Shown: positions 1-9,889, numbered from the stretch's first letter. The stretch: 64,000 bases of DNA from Micromonospora echinaurantiaca (GCF_900090235.1 NZ_LT607750.1:3546501-3610500); one strand, 5' to 3'. Notes: generated from the sequence alone by a model not told the origin. Made by a program: numbers and translations.

Positions 1-713
1 CTGCTCATCACGCTTGTCCTACAGCAGCGCACATTGGGCGTGGTGGCTGCAAAAGCGGGCCGGCGCAGGGCCGTTGCCGCTGCTCTGTGCGATATTCGTC
101 GTCACTACCTTGATCCGCGTGGCCCCAGGGGGTAAACCCCGCACTGTCGCAACGTCTTCTCACCCGCCCCGCTGAGGAGGTCGGTAGCCGCGCGCGAAGA
201 CCACCTGCCGGTGCACACTTGCCTCGTCTTGGGTCAGAACCAGATGATCGCCACAACCAACTCCATCCGCGTCCACACCGCAACTACATGAACGCTAAGA
301 CATCGGCTGCAAAGAGGCCGAAGTCAGTCAAACCCAATCCAGCCTGCACAGGTGAAGGAGCAAGCTTGCGGTCCAGCCAAAGCGCGCGTCGCGCGCAGCG
401 CCGAACGGGGTGCAACCAGGCGATAGCGGAGCCGGCGATCACCTCCGGGCGGCAAGTGCGGCAGTCTACACGCTTGCCGAACATGCTCGAGCGAAACTTA
501 CCAAACCTACAACTAGCACGTTCGGGAGCGTACTGTCGACTACAGATCCTGAATGCGAAATGATATCCCGTTGGTACGCGGGGAGCGTGTTGCCTGTATG
601 GGTCGGTCGCCAAGCGGATGCGTCACGCCCCTGCGTCCGGACGCATCGCTCCAGGGTTGAGATGTCGGTCACTTTCCTCAAGCCTTGCACCAGGAGGAAT
701 AGGAGGAATCGGA
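1..713. other. No convincing gene; left-edge intergenic or remnant DNA
   Basis: A plus-strand frame is open from base 1 to a TAA at about 138 and could be the tail of a gene starting outside the window, but its translation is arginine/alanine-rich and I do not recognise it. The remaining short frames on both strands overlap each other and show no family signature. A doubled AGGAGG stretch at 692-706 is the ribosome-binding region of the gene at 714. Confidence 0.4.
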
Positions 714-1091
714 GTGGAAATCACTGGAGATCCGACAGCCGAATACTTTGAGGCGATCCGTCGACACCCACACCAACCCTTATTGTCCAACTTCAAGGGC
801 ACGCTACGTTTTGAAATCGAGTCCGGCGATCGTGTTGATAAATGGAGAATCGAAATTCGATACGGCGCCGTAGCGATATCAACGGACGAACTAGAGGCGG
901 ACTCGATCATACGCAGTAGTCGAACCTTGTTCAATGAGATCGCAACCGGCCAAGAGAACATTCTCGCGTCACTCCTCCGGGGGGCGCTGACCGTCGAAGG
1001 GGATCTACAGGCTGTATTCCTCGCCGGGCGCCTTCTAGCGCTGCAACCGTTGCGATCCGGAGAGCCGGGTTCCGCTAGGTCGAGCCGATGA
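714..1091 (+). CDS. SCP2 sterol-binding domain protein
   Basis: A 125-residue single-domain protein resembling the SCP2 (sterol carrier protein 2) lipid-binding fold; the middle stretch FKGTLRFEIESGDRVDKWRI and the later GALTVEGDLQAVF are typical of actinobacterial members. I chose the GTG at 714 because AGGAGG at 701-706 lies seven bases upstream; an in-frame ATG at 618 would add a low-complexity extension lacking family character. The stop overlaps the next start by four bases (ATGA), so it is probably translationally coupled to the debranching enzyme at 1088. The ligand is unknown, and the link to glycan metabolism is inferred only from this coupling. Confidence 0.8.
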   Translation: MEITGDPTAEYFEAIRRHPHQPLLSNFKGTLRFEIESGDRVDKWRIEIRYGAVAISTDELEADSIIRSSRTLFNEIATGQENILASLLRGALTVEGDLQAVFLAGRLLALQPLRSGEPGSARSSR

Positions 1092-3139
1092 CCGAGCCGC
1101 TAGTTCGAATATTGGACGGCAGCACGTTTTTGGTAAGCGACGATCGCGGGGACATAGATGAGATACCAACCTCTTCTCCCACCGGCTTTTTTGTAATGGA
1201 TACACGCCACCTGTCGAGATGGGTGTTGACGGTTAATGGCAAACGTCTCACCCGACTGTCCGTGGACGACGTTCAGTACTATGAGGCCCGCTTCTTCCTC
1301 GTTCCGGGCCCTGCAACTCAGTATGTAGACGCGAAGCTGTCAATCTTCCGTCACCGCTGGATTGGCGGAAGTTTTCACGAAAAAATCACTATCATCAACC
1401 ACGGTGAAGAAGTAGCCAACCTGACAGTTCGAGTGGAGGCGCGGTCGGATTTTGCGGATCTCTTCGAGGTAAAGGGTACGCTAAACAAGAAGGGTCGATA
1501 TTACCAGAAAGTTGAGCCCGGGCGCATTTGTCTCGGATATGAACGGGAAACATTCCGGCGAGAAACGGTGATAACCACTGCGAGGCAAGCCGAAGTTGAT
1601 GAGAACGGGTTGACCTACGTCGTTCGCATCGAGCCGTTGAAAGATTGGACGGTCGAGTTGACCGTAGAGACTCACGCGCTAGATCAAGCGGGGCACGACA
1701 TCCGAGCCAAGCTGAAGCAGCGCAAGCGGCGATCAATGAGAAACGATCTCGAAATGTGGCAGGCGCAGATGCCACGGATTGAGTGCGATTGGGAGCCGTT
1801 GACGATGACTTGCCAGCGCAGCATCGTCGACCTCGCAGCGTTGCGCTTGTCGATTTTCGGATCGATGGAGGGCAGCCTCCCGGCGGCAGGGCTCCCCTGG
1901 TTTATGACAGTGTTCGGGCGGGACAGTATATTCACTAGCCTACAGGTCCTACCGTTCGCGCCAGAGCTCGCGGCAATGACACTCCGACTTTTAGGGTCCC
2001 TGCAAGGAGTTCGAGTAAATGACTTCCGGGAGGAAGACCCGGGAAAGATTCTACATGAATTGCGGTTCGGCGAATCCTCGGCATTCTACGAACAGCCTCA
2101 TTCGCCATACTTCGGCTCGGCCGACTCGACGCCACTATGGGTTATCCTCCTCGACGAATACGAACGTTGGTCGGGCGATGTCGAACTCGTTCGCACTCTC
2201 GAGCCGGAAGCTCGTGCGGCTTTAGATTGGATCGACCGGTATGGCGACCTGATGGGGAATGGCTACCTCTCCTACCGTCGTCGCAATGAGATAAACGGCC
2301 TGGAAAATCAGTGCTGGAAGGACTCCTGGGATTCGATCTCCTTTCGCGATGGCAGGTTTCCTGGGTTTCCCCGGGCAACATGCGAGCTGCAGGGATACGC
2401 GTATGACGCCAAGGTTCGCGGTGCTCGACTAGCGCGGCTAATCTGGGGCGACGATGAGTATGCTAATCGGCTAAACGCTGAGGCGACGGATCTGAAGAGG
2501 CGCTTCAACCGCGACTTCTGGATAGACGAACGGAACTTCTACGCACTCGCACTGGATGAAAACGGGCGCAAGGTCGATGCTCTTTCGTCGAATATCGGAC
2601 ATCTGCTGTGGAGCGGAATCGTCGACGAACCGAGAGCGAAGATGGTTGTGGATCATTTGCTCGGTCCCGACCTGTTTTCAGGTTGGGGCGTTCGTACGCT
2701 TGGCCGCAGCGAGAGGCGGTTCAATCCAGTCGGCTATCACGTAGGGACGGTGTGGCCCTTTGACAACTCGCTAATCTCGTGGGGGCTTAGGCGATACGGC
2801 TTTCTTGAAGAGGCTGGGCGGATTGCGAAAGCAATATTCGACGCAGCTCGGTATTTTCAAGGTCGGCTTCCGGAAGCCTTCGCAGGATATGATCGACAGT
2901 TGACAATGCATCCTGTTGAGTATCCAACTGCCTGCTCTCCCCAAGCTTGGTCAACGGGTGCCCCCTTGCTGCTCGTGCGAACGCTACTTGGTCTTGACCC
3001 GCTGGAGGAGCACTTGATCGTTGCCCCAAAACTGCCAGTTGGAATCGAACGGCTGGCATTGCTCGACATCCCGGGACGCTGGGGGCGAACGGATGCCTTC
3101 GGTCGGTACGTTACTCGCAGAGGATGGCGGCCTCGATGA
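1088..3139 (+). CDS. Amylo-alpha-1,6-glucosidase (glycogen debranching N-terminal domain protein)
   Basis: A 683-residue cytosolic glycosidase. Residues ~1-200 match the GDE_N_bis N-terminal domain (TGFFVMDTRHLSRW, YYEARFFLVPGPATQY). Residues ~250-650 look like the (alpha/alpha)6 toroid of GH63/GH15-like glycosidases, with GLPWFMTVFGRDS, then QCWKDSWDSI and HVGTVWPFDNSLI. The family hydrolyses alpha-1,6 branch points of glycogen-like glucans, but many bacterial members are uncharacterised and the true substrate may differ. Length is usual for the family and no frame defect is visible. Its ATG overlaps the SCP2 gene stop by four bases, forming a two-gene operon. Codon use is noticeably less GC-rich than in the SagB gene at 6.2 kb. 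A GH15 gene begins at the far right of the window, suggesting a glycan-degrading locus now split by accessory DNA. Confidence 0.88.
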   Translation: MTEPLVRILDGSTFLVSDDRGDIDEIPTSSPTGFFVMDTRHLSRWVLTVNGKRLTRLSVDDVQYYEARFFLVPGPATQYVDAKLSIFRHRWIGGSFHEKITIINHGEEVANLTVRVEARSDFADLFEVKGTLNKKGRYYQKVEPGRICLGYERETFRRETVITTARQAEVDENGLTYVVRIEPLKDWTVELTVETHALDQAGHDIRAKLKQRKRRSMRNDLEMWQAQMPRIECDWEPLTMTCQRSIVDLAALRLSIFGSMEGSLPAAGLPWFMTVFGRDSIFTSLQVLPFAPELAAMTLRLLGSLQGVRVNDFREEDPGKILHELRFGESSAFYEQPHSPYFGSADSTPLWVILLDEYERWSGDVELVRTLEPEARAALDWIDRYGDLMGNGYLSYRRRNEINGLENQCWKDSWDSISFRDGRFPGFPRATCELQGYAYDAKVRGARLARLIWGDDEYANRLNAEATDLKRRFNRDFWIDERNFYALALDENGRKVDALSSNIGHLLWSGIVDEPRAKMVVDHLLGPDLFSGWGVRTLGRSERRFNPVGYHVGTVWPFDNSLISWGLRRYGFLEEAGRIAKAIFDAARYFQGRLPEAFAGYDRQLTMHPVEYPTACSPQAWSTGAPLLLVRTLLGLDPLEEHLIVAPKLPVGIERLALLDIPGRWGRTDAFGRYVTRRGWRPR

Positions 3140-3339
3140 ATGCGGACGCGGTACGATTGGGCGTGAGATCCGAAGCGGCTCCGTGGACGGTTGATTCTGG
3201 CCGCCGAGCCACTCTCGGCCAAATAAACGCGATCTGATCTACCCGGCGCAGATCCTGGCTCTCACCCAACAAGCTCGAGTGCGCCTTGGTCAGTACGTCG
3301 GCTCAGGAACCACCCCGCCTGCACGCGAGATCGGCATTC

Positions 3340-3908
3340 ACATTCCGTCGAAACCAAGGTGCCCTACAGCTTGGCGCGGCGGTTTGCGTCCTGGTCGACC
3401 TTGCACGGATGCAGGCCTTGATCCCACGTCGGCGCAGGGAGGCGCGGTCGCCGCGGGAGGTGTAGGCTCGGTCGGCGATGCCTCGGTGAGGCCGAACGCG
3501 CGGACACCAGCGCCTAAGAGAGGAACGTAAACACCTACTAGCGCTGCGGGAAACTGGGGGTGTCACCGCGGTACCGTGGTCGGTCGGCTCGATAATCGCC
3601 TCGCCCGGCGGCTCAATCTGCTGCTGCGGGCGCCGACGCGCGCCGGCGGCGTGCTGGTGGGCGCGGGCGATGGACGAGTCGATGCCTACACCCGACCTAA
3701 TGAGCCGGTCGAGTAGGCGCGGGCCTGCAACCCGGTCACGATCTGCTGCCAGACGCAGCCCCCTGCCAGAGCCGAAACAGCGCATAGACCGCTTGCCAGG
3801 AGCCGCAGTATGTTGGCACGTCCCGCCGTGGCGCACCAATTCGCACCCGCCACCGGATCACGTCGATGAGCTGCCGCCTTCTTCGCTGCGACGGTCGACC
3901 TGGACGCC
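3340..3908 (-). pseudogene. IS5-family (IS427-like) transposase remnant
   Basis: Minus-strand translations in different frames recover pieces of the transposase seen intact at 43349: IRWRVRIGAPRRDVP and [10 protein letters not shown] near 3800-3880, [12 protein letters not shown] near 3640, and the second-Asp region near 3470. Multiple frameshifts and an internal contraction make it non-functional. The 5' end stops at about 3908, next to the left end of an oppositely oriented copy at 3934, so that second insertion or a rearrangement probably truncated it. Confidence 0.75.
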
Positions 3909-3933
3909 ATGATCCCGAACGGCGGCTGCCGTA

Positions 3934-4690
3934 CTGGGCAGTGTCTCGAGGTCGGGTGCGGCGTTTCGGTGCGACAGATGGCGAGGTCTCCGGTAGTGGG
4001 TTCATCGCCAAGAAGAACGTGAACACCGGAGACCTCGTGGCCACCATAGCGGTGACGAGGCGGCACCACCTGGCCGACGCCCAGTGGAGGGTGTTGGAGT
4101 CGCTGCTGCCTGCGGGTAAGCGGCCGGGCCGATCGGCCCAGTGGAGCAAGCGCAGCTCATCGACGGCATCCGGTGGCGGGTGCGGGTCGGTGCACCGTGG
4201 CGGGACGTGCCCGCCTGCTACGGCTCCTTGCAAGCGATCTATGCGCTGTTCCGACGCTGGCAGCGGACCGGGGTCTGGCAGCAGATCGTGACCAGGGTCG
4301 CAGGGTCGTGCGGACACGGCCGGTTGATCACGCGGGATGTGAGCGACGATTCCACTATCGCTCGAGCGCCAGCACGCTGCGAACGCACGTCGTCGCCCGC
4401 AGCAGCAGATCGAGCCGCCCGGCGGAGTCGGTGCCGAGCCAGGTGACCATGCTCTCGGCCACCAAGCTGCACTTGGCCTGCGAGCGGGGCGGCAGACCGC
4501 TGTCGATGCCGCTGAGCGTCGAGCATCGCGGTGACAGCACGCAGTTCGCCGCCCTGCTGCCGGCATCCGCGTGCCCCGCCTCGGTGTCGGTCGTCCCCGC
4601 GTGCGACCCGATCGGGTCATGGCCGACCGGGCCTACACCTCCCGCGCCAGCCGGACCTACGTACGCCGCCGTGGGATCAGGGCGCCTACG
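3934..4690 (+). pseudogene. IS5-family (IS427-like) element, 3' truncated and frameshifted
   Basis: The left terminal repeat is recognisable from 3934 (GGGCAGTGTCTCGAGGTCGG), matching the right end of the element at 8321-9345. Transposase pieces follow on the plus strand: [46 protein letters not shown], then frameshifted [11 protein letters not shown]. Homology fades near 4690 before the catalytic Glu region and no right end is visible. It lies head-to-head with the copy at 3340-3908. Confidence 0.75.
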
Positions 4691-4739
4691 ATTCGAACGT
4701 CATCAACTCTAAGCCGTTCTCCACTGTGGAGAGGGACGC

Positions 4740-5645
4740 TCAATCACTGAATCCTCGGTCGAGAGCGAGAGCCAGCCGGTGCTTCCAGGCTCTGGCGCTG
4801 CCACGAATACCGGGGTAATCGTCGGTGAACGTGTTCCAGTCGATATCCCAGTCGAGAACCGATTCGGCGGCGAACTCATCGGCTTCGGTGCTCAGTTGCC
4901 GTTGGAGTAGATCCCGTATGAGCTGCAGACTCACGGTGGTGTATTCGGCGAGTAGTGTAGCGTCGTAGAGGTCCTTACCTTGCGGGTGTATGTCCGTCGC
5001 GAGCCAGCGGAGCTTCCAAGCAAGTGACAGCGCTGGGCTTGCCGAAAGAACGGGATGATCGACGCCGCTGAATCGGATCGTGACAGGCTTAAGAGGAAGA
5101 GGCTCGTTGAAAACGAAGTCGATTCGCATCGCTCCGGTTAGCCCGTCTTCGGTGGTGAACGGGATTGTCAGCCGCTGCCCGTTGATACGTTCGTAGGTCC
5201 ATGTGGCAGATGCCTGCGCTAATTCAGGGGCCAGGCCGGCGCCGGGCCGGTTGCGCATCTCACGCACAATGCCGGTTAGCATTGCCTCGGCCTCGCCGCT
5301 GTGGATGTTCAACGAAAACGGCGTGACTACGAAATCGATGTCGCCGGGCTCTCGAGCGGCTGCTCCAAACCACGCCGTCATGGGGAAGCTGCCAAACATG
5401 ACCAGTTGCTGCCTCCAAGGAGTGTCGGCGATGATGGTAATCAGGTGGTACAACGCGGCACGGCGCGCAGCGAGCCATCGCTGACCAGCAGCTGGGTCCA
5501 ACAACTCAAGCTTACCCGCGCGGTAGGCGTTGTCGTATTGCTTGAGCACGGGATCGAACGCTGCCCGCTGCAGCAGTCCGGCCTGGCGCGGCAGCGGACA
5601 ATAGGCACCCAAACGGCCGGGCGTACCGGCGTGCGCAGACCCCAT
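4740..5645 (-). CDS. AbiEii/AbiGii-family nucleotidyltransferase
   Basis: A 301-residue protein with the DNA polymerase beta-like nucleotidyltransferase signature of AbiEii toxins: VMFGSFPMTAWFG followed by GDIDFVV at about residues 82-107, then a helical C-terminal half including SLAWKLRWLATD and GKDLYDATLL, which resembles the AbiEii region around the catalytic lysine. AbiEii proteins are the toxin half of type IV toxin-antitoxin phage-abortive systems and transfer nucleotides, for example onto tRNA. The ATG at 5645 has GGAGGGAAAG just upstream. No AbiEi-like winged-helix antitoxin is seen on either side; degraded IS DNA flanks it. It may be an orphan, or a housekeeping-like member of this broad actinobacterial family rather than an active toxin. 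Confidence 0.78.
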   Translation of the reverse strand: MGSAHAGTPGRLGAYCPLPRQAGLLQRAAFDPVLKQYDNAYRAGKLELLDPAAGQRWLAARRAALYHLITIIADTPWRQQLVMFGSFPMTAWFGAAAREPGDIDFVVTPFSLNIHSGEAEAMLTGIVREMRNRPGAGLAPELAQASATWTYERINGQRLTIPFTTEDGLTGAMRIDFVFNEPLPLKPVTIRFSGVDHPVLSASPALSLAWKLRWLATDIHPQGKDLYDATLLAEYTTVSLQLIRDLLQRQLSTEADEFAAESVLDWDIDWNTFTDDYPGIRGSARAWKHRLALALDRGFSD

Positions 5646-5799
5646 CCTCTTTCCCTCCGATCATCAACTTATGCGATAGGAGCAGGTCGGAAACCCTGCG
5701 TTGGACCCCAATTCTCCGCCACAACAAGAGTGTACTTTAGATTAGAAATCTTTGGGCAATCCTACATCCCTGGCACCGGCACACTGCCGCTTTACCCGT

Positions 5800-5935
5800 A
5801 GCAAGCAAGGGCACAATCTCCGCTCGCTGGGCGCTGGAAGGCCGTACGGCTCGTCAGCGCGATGGGTGGCCACGAGGTGTCCAGTAGCGGGTTCCTTCTT
5901 TAGTTGATAGTTCCTATCCCAATGCCTTGCCATCC
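5800..5935 (-). pseudogene. Solo N-terminal fragment of an IS5-family transposase
   Basis: Minus-strand translation gives KKEPATGHLVATHRADEPYG, aligning with the KKNLNTGDLVATIAV start of the copy at 8321-9345. Only about 40 codons remain and no terminal repeat is found. It marks a further ancient insertion between the AbiEii-like and SagB-like genes. Confidence 0.5.
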
Positions 5936-6203
5936 ACCGAAGACTCGTGGATCTGAGTCCACGCTAATCGTTCTCTGCATCGGGGTGCCGTCGTCGTGGA
6001 CCTGAGCCGCCGCATGGATCCGATCCCACGTAACGTCGGCGCTCCGCCGGCAGGCGTACGTGGCAGGTCTTCGACGGCTCGAATCCTTCCATCAGTCACG
6101 CGCAACGGCGCCCCGATCTGCGGCTTCACAAAATCCCATTCATGACCTGACAGCTATCCCGCCACGGCCCCGACTACTGCCCGCACACCGATCCGACCCA
6201 GGC

Positions 6204-7655
6204 TCAGGACCGGCCGAGGCGGGGCACCACCGGGCGGATCTCGACCGGGGCGCCCGGCCGGCCCCCGGCGCGGGAGCGGTATGCGGGGACGCCGACGCAG
6301 GTGAAGAGCAGGGCCGCGAGCTCGTCCGGCTCGGCCAGCAGGCCGGGCACCTCGGAGTCGATGAAGGTCATCCCGGACGCCCCCGCGCCCAGCGCGTACG
6401 CGGCCAGGTGCAGCCGCCCCTCGACCAGCCCGGCGGCGAGCTGGGCGTCCCGGTAGCCGCGGTCGTCCAGCCCGGCCAGCGGCGTGGCCGCGATGACCAC
6501 GTACGCCGCGTCGCCGGCGAGCGACTGGTCCAGGCAGATCCGCAGCAGCTCGTCGCGCAGGTCGCCGGCGCGCAGCGGCCGGGACAGGTCGGGCCACCGG
6601 TAGAGGCCGGGCGGCACGCCGTCGACGCCGTGCACGGCGACCCAGTGCGGCACCGGCACCCCGCGCAGGGCCGCGGCCAGTGGCCACTCCAGCGCGGCGC
6701 GGGGCAGGGTCCGGGAGCGGTCCATCCGCCGCTGTGAGCCGCGCCGGCGCATCACCTCGTCGAGCGTGTCCGACGGCGGGAAGTCCGGCAGCGGGGCCGC
6801 CTGCGGCCACGGCTGCCCGAGGTCGGTCCGGTCGCCCGCGCGCTGCGCGGCGGTGCAGAGCGGCAGTTCGACCGGCGGCAGGTCGCCCGGGGCGGCGGGC
6901 CCGGCCGGCCCGATCGCCGGCTCGCCGTCGCCGAGGGACAGCAGGGCCAGCGGGTACTCGTGCACCCCGTCCGCGCCGACCAGGGTCCGCAGCACGGCGT
7001 CCGGGAAGCGTGACCGCAGCCGGGCCGGGAGACCGGCGCTCGCGGCGGCCGCCGACAGCTGGGACAGCAGCGTGCCGGCGTCCCAGTAGAGGTGCCGCCA
7101 GCCCCGCTCGGCGTAGCGCCAACCGGTCCGCCACGGCACGCCGGTCACCACGAGCGTGGTCACCGCCCCGGCGGCGGCGGGGGCGACCTGGACCAGCGCG
7201 TGCCGCGCCGGGTCGTACCAGTGCACGCCGTCCGGGACCCCGGCGACGCCGCGGGTGCTCGCGTAGACCTCCAGCGGGAAGCGCGCCCCGGCCGACCCGG
7301 CGGCCCGGTAGTAGATCGGCCGGCCGTCGCGCCGGGCGGTGCGGACCACGCCGGCGCCCAGGAACAGCACGCGCCCGAGCTGCGCCGCGTCGAGTGGCCG
7401 GGCCGGGCCGGTGACGCCGGCGAGAACGGCCGTCGCCGGTACGCCCGGGTCGGGCAGGTCCCGCGGCAGCGCCACGACGGGCAACCCGTCCGGGTAGCCC
7501 TTCACCGGCGGAGGCAGGGTCGCGGGATCGTTCGGCACGAGGTCCTGGCGCACCCGCGGGTCGTCCGCCGGCACGTTCCACTCGCGGCTCGGCAGGTAGG
7601 ACGTCAGCCGGTGCAGCAGCCCGGCGCCGGAGTCGAGATCCATTCGGGTTCGCAT
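6204..7655 (-). CDS. SagB/ThcOx-family twin nitroreductase-domain protein
   Basis: A 483-residue protein with two nitroreductase-like halves. The first covers about residues 60-230 (YYRAAGSAGARFPLEVY, the SagB-type substrate/FMN loop, and GWRHLYWDAGTLLSQL). The second covers about residues 290-460 (RRRGSQRRMDRSRTL, then AAYALGAGASGMTFIDSEV near the FMN pocket). SagB/ThcOx enzymes use FMN to oxidise azolines to azoles in TOMM peptides, but stand-alone actinobacterial members mostly have unknown substrates. No YcaO cyclodehydratase, E1-like partner or evident precursor peptide lies within 5 kb. ATG at 7655 follows a weak ribosome-binding site. The gene is conspicuously GC-rich, with almost all codons ending G or C, unlike its neighbours, and therefore opens long spurious frames on both strands. 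Confidence 0.82.
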   Translation of the reverse strand: MRTRMDLDSGAGLLHRLTSYLPSREWNVPADDPRVRQDLVPNDPATLPPPVKGYPDGLPVVALPRDLPDPGVPATAVLAGVTGPARPLDAAQLGRVLFLGAGVVRTARRDGRPIYYRAAGSAGARFPLEVYASTRGVAGVPDGVHWYDPARHALVQVAPAAAGAVTTLVVTGVPWRTGWRYAERGWRHLYWDAGTLLSQLSAAAASAGLPARLRSRFPDAVLRTLVGADGVHEYPLALLSLGDGEPAIGPAGPAAPGDLPPVELPLCTAAQRAGDRTDLGQPWPQAAPLPDFPPSDTLDEVMRRRGSQRRMDRSRTLPRAALEWPLAAALRGVPVPHWVAVHGVDGVPPGLYRWPDLSRPLRAGDLRDELLRICLDQSLAGDAAYVVIAATPLAGLDDRGYRDAQLAAGLVEGRLHLAAYALGAGASGMTFIDSEVPGLLAEPDELAALLFTCVGVPAYRSRAGGRPGAPVEIRPVVPRLGRS

Positions 7656-8320
7656 GGTTCATGATCCAATTTCGCACTATAGGTCCCGTATAACGGCAAC
7701 TCCACTGCCTAGCCTCACTTAACCCACGTCAACAATGGCGTTCGATATTGCCTGCCTGCACCCGTCGGACTGTCGACGTCGCCGACATTCTCCTATGGCT
7801 GTTTGGGGTTGACGTGCTCTAACGAATCGGCGGCTTGTGCAACTGACAAGCCTAACGAAACGACTTAACAACGGAGGTGCCGGCAAATCCGTTCCCGACT
7901 TCCACACTCGCTGCTGCCGATCGAGCCATCACCGGTTCCCGGGCACGCCATGGGCAAGGCCGATGATGAAGGTCGGCACGAGCAGTGGCGCCGAGTCACG
8001 CCAACCCGACACCACTGCTCGCCCCCGATTGAGTCGCCTATCACCGTCTCACCCTCGATCTAGCTCCGTGACATTGGGTAATGGCTTGACTCCGACTGGA
8101 AGTAACCACCTCCGGCCTCTAGCAGGTTAGACCTGGCGACCACACACTGCAAGATGGTTCGCGGACCTGGCTCAGGCTGGGGCCGAACGGAGTCGAACGC
8201 CGATCGCCGCGCGATCAAGAGGGAAGGGGGATAGACAAGATCAGGTTTTCGGCCTCACCGACTGTAGCCAGATCAGATGTATCGAAGGCGGCATTGGCGT
8301 AGGGGCGCACCACGGACCGG
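7656..8320. other. Intergenic; no gene recognised
   Basis: About 660 bases of moderately GC-rich sequence between the SagB-like gene and an IS element. Short frames on both strands lack any family signature. The part nearest 7655 is AT-richer and presumably holds the SagB promoter, but I see no convincing -35/-10 pair. Confidence 0.4.
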
Positions 8321-9239
8321 CTAGAGCGTGTCTCGAAGTGCGTGCGTGTAGCCACTCGTTGATGGCGGTGACGTGGATGGTGGCTTCGTAGCGGACGGCC
8401 AGCTTGTCGTATCGGGTGGCCAGGCCCCGGTGGCGTTTGAGCCGGTTGATGCCGCACTCGATAGCGTGGCGCTGCCGGTAGACCTCGGGATCGAAGGCGG
8501 GTGGCCGGCCGCCGGCGGAGCCTTTGGCGCGGCGGTGCGCGTCCTGGTCGACCTTGCTGGGGATGCAGGCCTTGATTCCACGGCGGCGCAGGTGGGCGCG
8601 GTTGGCGCGGGAGGTGTAGGCACGGTCGGCGATGACCCGGTCCGGTCGCACGCGGGGGCGGCCCGTGCCGAGCCGAGGTACGCGTATACCGGCCAGCACC
8701 GCGGCGAATTGTGGGCTGTCACCGCGGTGCCCGGCGGTCAGCAGCATCGACAGTGGCTTGCCGCCCTGCTCGCACGCCAGGTGCAGCTTCGTGGTCCACC
8801 CGCCGCGGGAACGCCCGAGGGCGTGGTCGGCTCGCTCCGCCCCCACCCCACCCGGCGGCTCGGCCTGCTGCTGCGGGCACCGACGTGCGCCGGCGGCGTG
8901 CTGGTGGGCCCGAGCGATGGTGGAGTCGACGCTGACATCCCAGGTGATCAACCCAGCCAAGTCGGCGCAGGCCTGAAGCTCGGTGACGATCTGCTGCCAG
9001 ACCCCGGCCCGCTGCCACCGTCGAAACAGCGCGTACACGGCTTGCCAGGAGCCATAACACGCCGGCACATCCCGCCACGGCGCACCGACGCGAACCCGCC
9101 ACCGGATGCCGTCGATGAGCTGCCGCTTGCTCCACTACGACGGCCGACCTGGCCGCTTGCCCGCAGGCAGCAGCGGCGCCAGCACCGCCCACTGCGCGTC
9201 GGTCAGGTCGTGCCGCCTCATCACCGCTATGGTGGCCAC
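8241..9239 (-). pseudogene. IS5-family transposase with premature TAG
   Basis: Reading from a GTG at 9239, the frame gives the usual N-terminus (VATIAV, DLTDAQWAVLAPLLPAGKRP), then hits an amber codon at 9137-9135 where other copies have Lys or Gln before WSKRQLIDG. Downstream the same frame is open for over 290 codons and keeps the DDE residues ([28 protein letters not shown]). The normal stop after INEWL is lost, so the frame runs past the element's left end into flanking DNA. Confidence 0.8.
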
Positions 9240-9345
9240 GAGGTCTCCGGTATTCAGGTTCTTCTTGGTCGAAAAACCCTCTACCGGAGACCTCGCCGTC
9301 TATCGATCACCGACACGCCGCCCCCGACTTCGAGACACTGCCTAG
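8321..9345 (-). mobile_element. IS5-family (IS427-like) insertion sequence with inactive transposase
   Basis: Both ends can be placed. The repeat GTGTCTCGAAGT begins seven bases inside CTAG at 8321-8324 on the left and is inverted at the right, ending in CTAG at 9342-9345. A CTAG at each edge fits the YTAR target preference of the IS427 group. Length is about 1.02 kb. The single minus-strand transposase is interrupted by a nonsense codon (see separate entry). Confidence 0.82.
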
Positions 9346-9457
9346 GGCCATGCCGTAGACCGAGGCGTCGGAACCCTACGTATTGAAGCTTAGAAAAGGG
9401 CGATCAGAACGCTTGGCCTGGCCGGGGTTCAGTCGCAAGGGCGGCATGACCTAGGCT

Positions 9458-9889
9458 GTGCACGTGGCTCATCTGCCAGAGACGTGGTGCCTTCCAGTCA
9501 TACGTGCGGACTTTCGCGACGACGCTATCTGGGGGCAGATAAAGGACGAGATCCTAAGCCCCACGAAAGAGGGCTTCGTTGCCAGCGTCGAGTTCGTCGA
9601 AGACCGAGCGCTGATTGGCCTCAGCGAGACGGCAATCGCAGCCGGCTACCCCCGCGCCTACCCGCGTCAGTACAGGCACCCGGTCGTGTTCATCGTCGAC
9701 GCCCTCACCGTCTCTCTGCCGGAGCGTCCCCTGCTTGTCGTCAATCTGAACGAGAGAGACGAGACAGGACCGTTTAGAACGCTGCCGAGGCAGGTCCATG
9801 CGATTGGAAACAACCTATCGATTGCGAACATGGACTTCTTTGAATTTGCGCGATCGACAGGATCGGATGGCGTCTTTCGAGGCTTCTAA
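9458..9889 (+). CDS. DUF6924-family protein
   Basis: A 143-residue protein whose opening LPVIRADFRDDAIWGQI and ending NNLSIANMDFFEFA followed by DGVFRGF match the conserved ends of DUF6924, a small soluble actinobacterial family of unknown function. GTG at 9458 is the probable start; no strong ribosome-binding site is visible. There is no operon partner: a decayed IS5 element lies just upstream and another transposase remnant just downstream. No signal peptide or membrane segment. Length is normal for the family. Confidence 0.75.
   Translation: MHVAHLPETWCLPVIRADFRDDAIWGQIKDEILSPTKEGFVASVEFVEDRALIGLSETAIAAGYPRAYPRQYRHPVVFIVDALTVSLPERPLLVVNLNERDETGPFRTLPRQVHAIGNNLSIANMDFFEFARSTGSDGVFRGF

Noticed and set aside
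6154..7677. A ~507-codon open frame on the same strand as, but shifted from, the SagB-like gene
   Set aside because: Its translation is an arginine/alanine/glycine-rich string without domains, as expected from a shifted frame in very GC-rich coding DNA; the other frame carries nitroreductase motifs.
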